A stretch of 64,000 bases of DNA from Eucalyptus grandis (taxonomy: Eukaryota > Streptophyta > Magnoliopsida > Myrtales > Myrtaceae), in contig NC_052616.1 in assembly GCF_016545825.1 (NCBI RefSeq), positions 1,984,001-2,048,000 on the forward strand, read 5' to 3'. A program made the position numbers and the translations under genes. The notes under the pieces were generated by a model. That model searched no databases. It was given only the letters and a program-made list of their open reading frames with translations, and was not told where the DNA came from. Positions 59,691 to 64,000 of this stretch are shown here, piece after piece (positions within the stretch are counted from its first letter, which is position 1; every line of letters begins with the position of its first letter).

Positions 59691-61680
59691 AAAAAAAAAA
59701 AATCAAATTAGCGAGATGATGATCTTCCCACCCTCTGCGGTGGGCCTCAGTTACCGGGAGGGCGTGTCAAGTCACTGAGTCTCCATGATGCGTGTTACCC
59801 CGTCAGGTCAATCATTTTGATTCGGTCTGTTGACTTTCGCCACTCAGTCGCGGGGCCCGTCCGCCATCCATCCGCCGGATAGGGACGCCTCGCCTGATTG
59901 ATTTGTCCATCCGACGGCCCTCGCGGCCCCGCTCGAATGTAAAGCTTTGGCATGTGAAATAACCTCGTTGTACAAGACGGCATATGTAACAATTTTAAGG
60001 GGGAGCAGATGAATGAATGCGGACGATTTACTTCTGGCAGTCTGTCTTTTCAAGAAGAAATTTTTTACGCGACGAGGACATCGTGATAGTTGCGTTCTAA
60101 CGCCCCTAGACAACGAATATGGGTCCGAGCGTTATGGATTTTGCGGTTGTATTTGTATCTATCTCTATTTTAATGGGTCGATCGTGTCACACGTCACAAT
60201 CATATAATTTTTTTTTTTTTTATAATCGAGGATCCATCGAAATCTGTCATTGTCGGCTTACGCCGATTTGGGGTCCACAATCATATAATGTTCACAACAT
60301 GTAAAACACCTTTTTTGCTTAATTGTGGGGGTGTGATGACGGCCATCTAGGCAAGGTTACTGTAGAAAAGTGTCTGAATTACGTGTCTGGAGCATGACCA
60401 AGAGGCATGGATTGGAATGGTTCTTCCTAAGATACTATGATGTTAACCCCCTCCTTGTTCTAATTTTTCTTTTCTTTTTTCTTTTTTTGGAGAGAGAGAG
60501 AGAGAGAGAATGTGAGATTATTCCGGATCCTCGTGCATGCAACATTTATTAATCAGTCAAAGTACGTGTCGCCACGATTTAAGGTGTATAAACAAAGGCA
60601 AGCTTCCACAGGGGATCTTGATGCAGCCCCCAGCTCGAGGTGCAAATCGACCAATCTGTTCATTAATTAAAGTATTAAAAGACTGCCCCTTCCTCGATAC
60701 ACTCCTTGCCCCCGCGATGCATCTATAAATAAAAACAACCCGCGCAGTCCGTTAACAGTACGACGCATCCCCCCCGACTATTTTTTAAAACTCCCGAACC
60801 GTCACTTCGCGAGGCGCGGTGGGGAAAGCGCACATGATCTTCCCCTCGCGCAAGAAACAAACACCAAAAAGAAGAGACAAGCAGCAAAGTCGAATGATGT
60901 GTTTTTCGACCGAACACCGCACGCATGGTCAAGTACAAAACAGTGAACCTATTGGGCTGGCTCCGTCTTTCCACACGTGATGCGCCTCAAAATCTTTTTT
61001 GGGGACAGAAGTTGCCGGTTGCTTGAATGAGTTATGCATCCGACGCATCACGCGTCGCTGACATGGCGTACCACGGCAAATTAGGTGATCTTATTACGTT
61101 CAACGATATTCGAACGAGGATGACGTGACCATAAGCTTTAAGTGCACTCTGCAGCTTAAATATTGCATCACGAAACTATTACTTGGTATCCATAGACTTA
61201 GCTTATATGGGATTATAGTAATGAGGCTCTGACATATGATTTCATGGCAATTTCCGTGCCTGTGCACCAGAAAAAAAGGTTATCTGATGGCCATGTATCT
61301 TACGGATGCACAATCGCTTTTCTTTAATCGGTTTGTTTTATCACATAACGTTCGGTGACCTCCTGCAAACCCCCGCTACTAAACAGGAAATTCACATGAA
61401 TCAGAGAGGATGTAGACCTAAACTTGAGATGTTAGGTCTCCATAATCCCTGATCAGAGCACATCGTAGTGGACTTGAACTTACTCCTAGTCGTCCAAAGA
61501 CAGGAAGCTGATCTCCTCGAGTTAAAGATTAGAGTGTCAATAGCGGCAATTCTCTAGCTAATCTGAGTTCACAAGGCCGTCGTAAGTGGCTAAAATATGC
61601 CTCATCTCTATAACAGTCACTTGGCAGATTGAATCAATATAGCAAGCTGTAAAGTGAATGAATGAATGAAAATCATGACA
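59691..61680. other. Spacer
   Basis: No gene is recognised. It contains a T run at 60209-60220, a (GA)n run at about 60490-60509 and otherwise unremarkable sequence of mixed composition. Confidence 0.4.
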
Positions 61681-62064
61681 TGAGTTGAGTGCCAGAGAGG
61701 AGGATGGGGAGTATCGATATCATAAGAAAGCGTACTCTCTTTGGCGTGTACTGATAAGAGGGCAACTACCCATTGCTCCTCCTGTCAGGAAAAACGAATG
61801 TCTTAAACGGCTAACAAAACCGAGGGGGCTTTCCACCCACCTGCCAAGGCAAAATCTACCACCTTCCGGCACCAAGTCATGTGATATGCCATGTTCAAAT
61901 AAGAGACTAAGATGAAGACTATTAGGCAAAAAGCTACGGAAGATAACTAGAGCGATTAATTGATGGCTGTTATGTAGCAGACCATATACATGTGAGACTA
62001 AGATGGCCGATCAGTGACTAGCTCCACCTATTGCTGTACAGCATACAATGTGCCACGTCGAGGC

Positions 62065-62561
62065 AGCCCTGGACTTCTGACTAGTCACCTCCGAGAAGCT
62101 ATGGACGGAAGGAGAAAAGAGATGATGGTTCGAGCACTTCCGAGAGTTCGTCAGAAGGTCGGCAAAAAGAAAGCTCCGTTTTCCAGTATGTACTTGAATT
62201 GGATCAGAAGATATCTACTTAATGAATTATGAATACATGTCCAAAAGGGAACCTTTCCCCTGCAAAACAACACCAAAGGACCGACATTGTTACAGAGTAT
62301 ATAATGTATGTTTAACACGCAAATTGCATGATCTTTTCCAGTTAGAAACTTAGATGTGCAGTTTCGAGTGAAGCTTTCATGCCCTCTACATAGACACGTA
62401 GCAGATCAGGCTCATAGACGGAACATCAAGTTTCAGAAGACGGATACCAAGAAGAAGCATAAATCTGGCTTCCCCCTCCTCAACAGTACAAATGCTGTCT
62501 TGGACCAGTACTTCGTCAGTGCAAAACCCCAAGCGGATCCACACAGAAGATTGAACATCTA
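62065..62561 (+). CDS. Possible terminal exons of an unidentified basic protein
   Basis: A plus-strand frame reads GSPGLLTSHLREAMDGRRKE, then VGKKKAPFS, to a consensus GTATGT donor at about 62189. If spliced to an acceptor CACGTAG near 62400, it continues TDQAHRRNIKFQKTDTKKK and ends ...QADPHRRLNI at 62561. The joined frame is open and strongly basic. I do not recognise it, the upstream exons are unclear, and the lack of a family match keeps confidence low. An RNA gene or chance frame is equally possible. Confidence 0.2.
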
Positions 62562-63072
62562 ATATATGTAGTAACATCTTTTTTTGGGCAGTGGAAAAAG
62601 TTCATTATACAGGATAACACAAAACTTTCTGAACAGTGGCACAAAAAGAAAAACCAAACAACAGCACAGCAAATACCACCACTTCGCTGACACATCATTC
62701 AAATAGGCAATGAACAAGACAAGAAGTTTGGAAACCAAAAAAACATGTGCCTGTCCTGTCAAGGTAGATGGTGTTTAAAATAACCCAGGATAGATAATTA
62801 ACGCATCATCATGATGATACTTTTATCTGAACAAGAAAGAAGATTATTGGCACAGCACGAAAAATAGAAGGTACAGATTGAGAAAAGCACTTCCATTGAT
62901 TTCTTCTAATTAACATTGTCGACAAATTGATATAACATCAACTTCTATTAGCCTTTCTCACCAAACCAGGCAGAATTCGATGCTTGTCAGGTGGACCTTT
63001 GATCTTATTGAAGAAGTAAATCAATGTGCATGATGCTAAATGGAAAATTTTCACATCCACGAAATGCTGTCT

Positions 63073-63449
63073 TTAAAAGCACAACCAATCAAACAACCCA
63101 AACCCTTCAGTTTTAACAAGCTGATACATTCTGTTTAAAGAATTGATATGCTCATAATACCTTCTGATCATATCTCTAAAACTGGCTTCAAAGTCATTCT
63201 CCAACGTGACACAACCAAGAACAGATTCTGATACCAGAAACATCTCATGAAGCACCTTTTCTATTTAAATTTATTGAAGCGAAAAATACCTCTGGAAAGA
63301 TGCCACTAATTCTCATAATTCCATGGTTGCGACAAGGAAACCTCTGCAGTTGATGCTTCAAGTCCTTTTTTGTCATGTATAGCACATTTGAGAATATTAT
63401 ATTGTGCAGTAATAGACTCATAAAGAGCCCGTGCATATACCTCCTTCGC
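63073..63449 (-). CDS. Possible 3' exons of an unidentified gene entering from the right
   Basis: On the minus strand, a good acceptor (ccctttgcag) precedes a 108-nt exon (63449-63342) encoding AKEVYARALYESITAQYNIL, then KCAIHDKKGLEASTAE, in phase 0. A weaker acceptor could join it to 63255-63073, encoding VLHEMFLVSESVLG... and YYEHINSLNRMYQLVKTEGF to a stop. The helical, amphipathic composition looks protein-coding. Family not recognised, and upstream exons would lie beyond 64000. Bases 63450-64000 show no clear further exon. Confidence 0.35.
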
Positions 63450-64000
63450 CTGCAAAGGGAATGAGGACATGTCAGGGACCATGCTTGCAAGAAGCAACGA
63501 GTGTTAAAGAAAGGAAAGAGAGAGCATTGGTTTTCTCATTGGTTACCGACCAAAATATATTTTTTGAATTTTCCGACAATACCATAATAGCATGTAAAGA
63601 CTCACACCAGCTTAGTCTTTTCACAATAAAGATTATTGATTTTCACTTCGAGCAAGAAAAGAATCTAAAAATGGAAGACCTGGAAAGATCTGTATAAATA
63701 CCACTGCACTGGCTTCTCTATGCAAATTTTCTGACATCACTAAAACAATGCCGATACTTATTGCCATCCAAAAATTGTAAATCAAACCAAACTCACAAGA
63801 ACAAAAACATTATACAATTAGGAATGCAATTATTTTAATTTAGAAGAAATCCGGAAAAGTAAGGTAGATATATTCCAAAGAGATAAAATACACACACTAG
63901 TCAGTTGCAACAAGTAGTGATAAGGACCTGTTCACGAATCAACATAAGCACCAATAATACTTGCTATAGAGAAGCATAAAAGGATAGAGACTATATATTA

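Noticed and set aside
1..64000. A multi-gene biosynthetic or defence cluster
   Set aside because: The recognised genes belong to unrelated housekeeping, regulatory and cell-wall families with separate promoters and mixed strands. Nothing suggests a joint pathway.

Overview
The window is nuclear DNA of a flowering plant: AT-rich spacers, genes with GT-AG introns, and plant-only families (CSLD, XTH, a DUF760 UV-B-induced protein, a G-box bZIP). The genes read as eudicot. A family of long-terminal-inverted-repeat elements beginning GGGTTAATACC, carrying many 'acaaatttacc' motifs, resembles repeats I associate with Eucalyptus (Myrtaceae). The genus is an inference from memory, not a search result.

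Layout. (1) 1-19085 is a tandem segmental duplication. The left block, of which 1-6041 is visible, holds the first two coding exons of an IWS1 transcription elongation gene on the minus strand plus its upstream spacer, and it runs off the left edge. The right block (6042-19085) starts with a decapitated 5' fragment of a SET-domain methyltransferase gene (6585-6985). It continues with a complete 11-exon IWS1 gene (8563-12679) that carries a stop at codon 3, and ends in the same upstream spacer (12680-19085), enlarged by later transposon insertions. (2) 19.0-25.0 kb: a bZIP16/bZIP68-like G-box factor, plus strand, 12 coding exons. (3) 25.0-27.8 kb: spacer with a broken gene remnant and a small Mutator-like MITE. 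(4) 27.8-31.5 kb: a DUF760 UV-B-induced chloroplast protein gene, plus strand. (5) 34.2-36.9 kb: a group III xyloglucan endotransglucosylase/hydrolase, plus strand. It is tail to tail with (6) a cellulose synthase-like D gene at 37.6-41.9 kb, minus strand. (7) 42-50.5 kb: gene-poor spacer with microsatellites and a foldback element. (8) 50.5-54.0 kb: an ABHD17-type alpha/beta hydrolase, minus strand, with a striking cysteine-rich tail encoded in part by a 15-bp minisatellite. (9) 54-64 kb: spacer with decayed repeats; weak candidate exons on both strands appear after 62 kb.

The genes are independent plant loci, not an operon. Two of them (XTH and CSLD) act on cell-wall beta-glucans and lie next to each other. 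IWS1 and the bZIP gene are divergent and share an upstream region containing a G-box.

I found no evidence of a wholly new multi-gene system. The most informative part is the tandem duplication, because its two blocks serve as each other's 'before' state. They show one 1.47-kb long-TIR Mutator-like insertion with its empty site, three tiny poly(A) insertions flanked by 15-20 bp target duplications, a nonsense codon in one IWS1 copy, and a gene fragment left at the junction.
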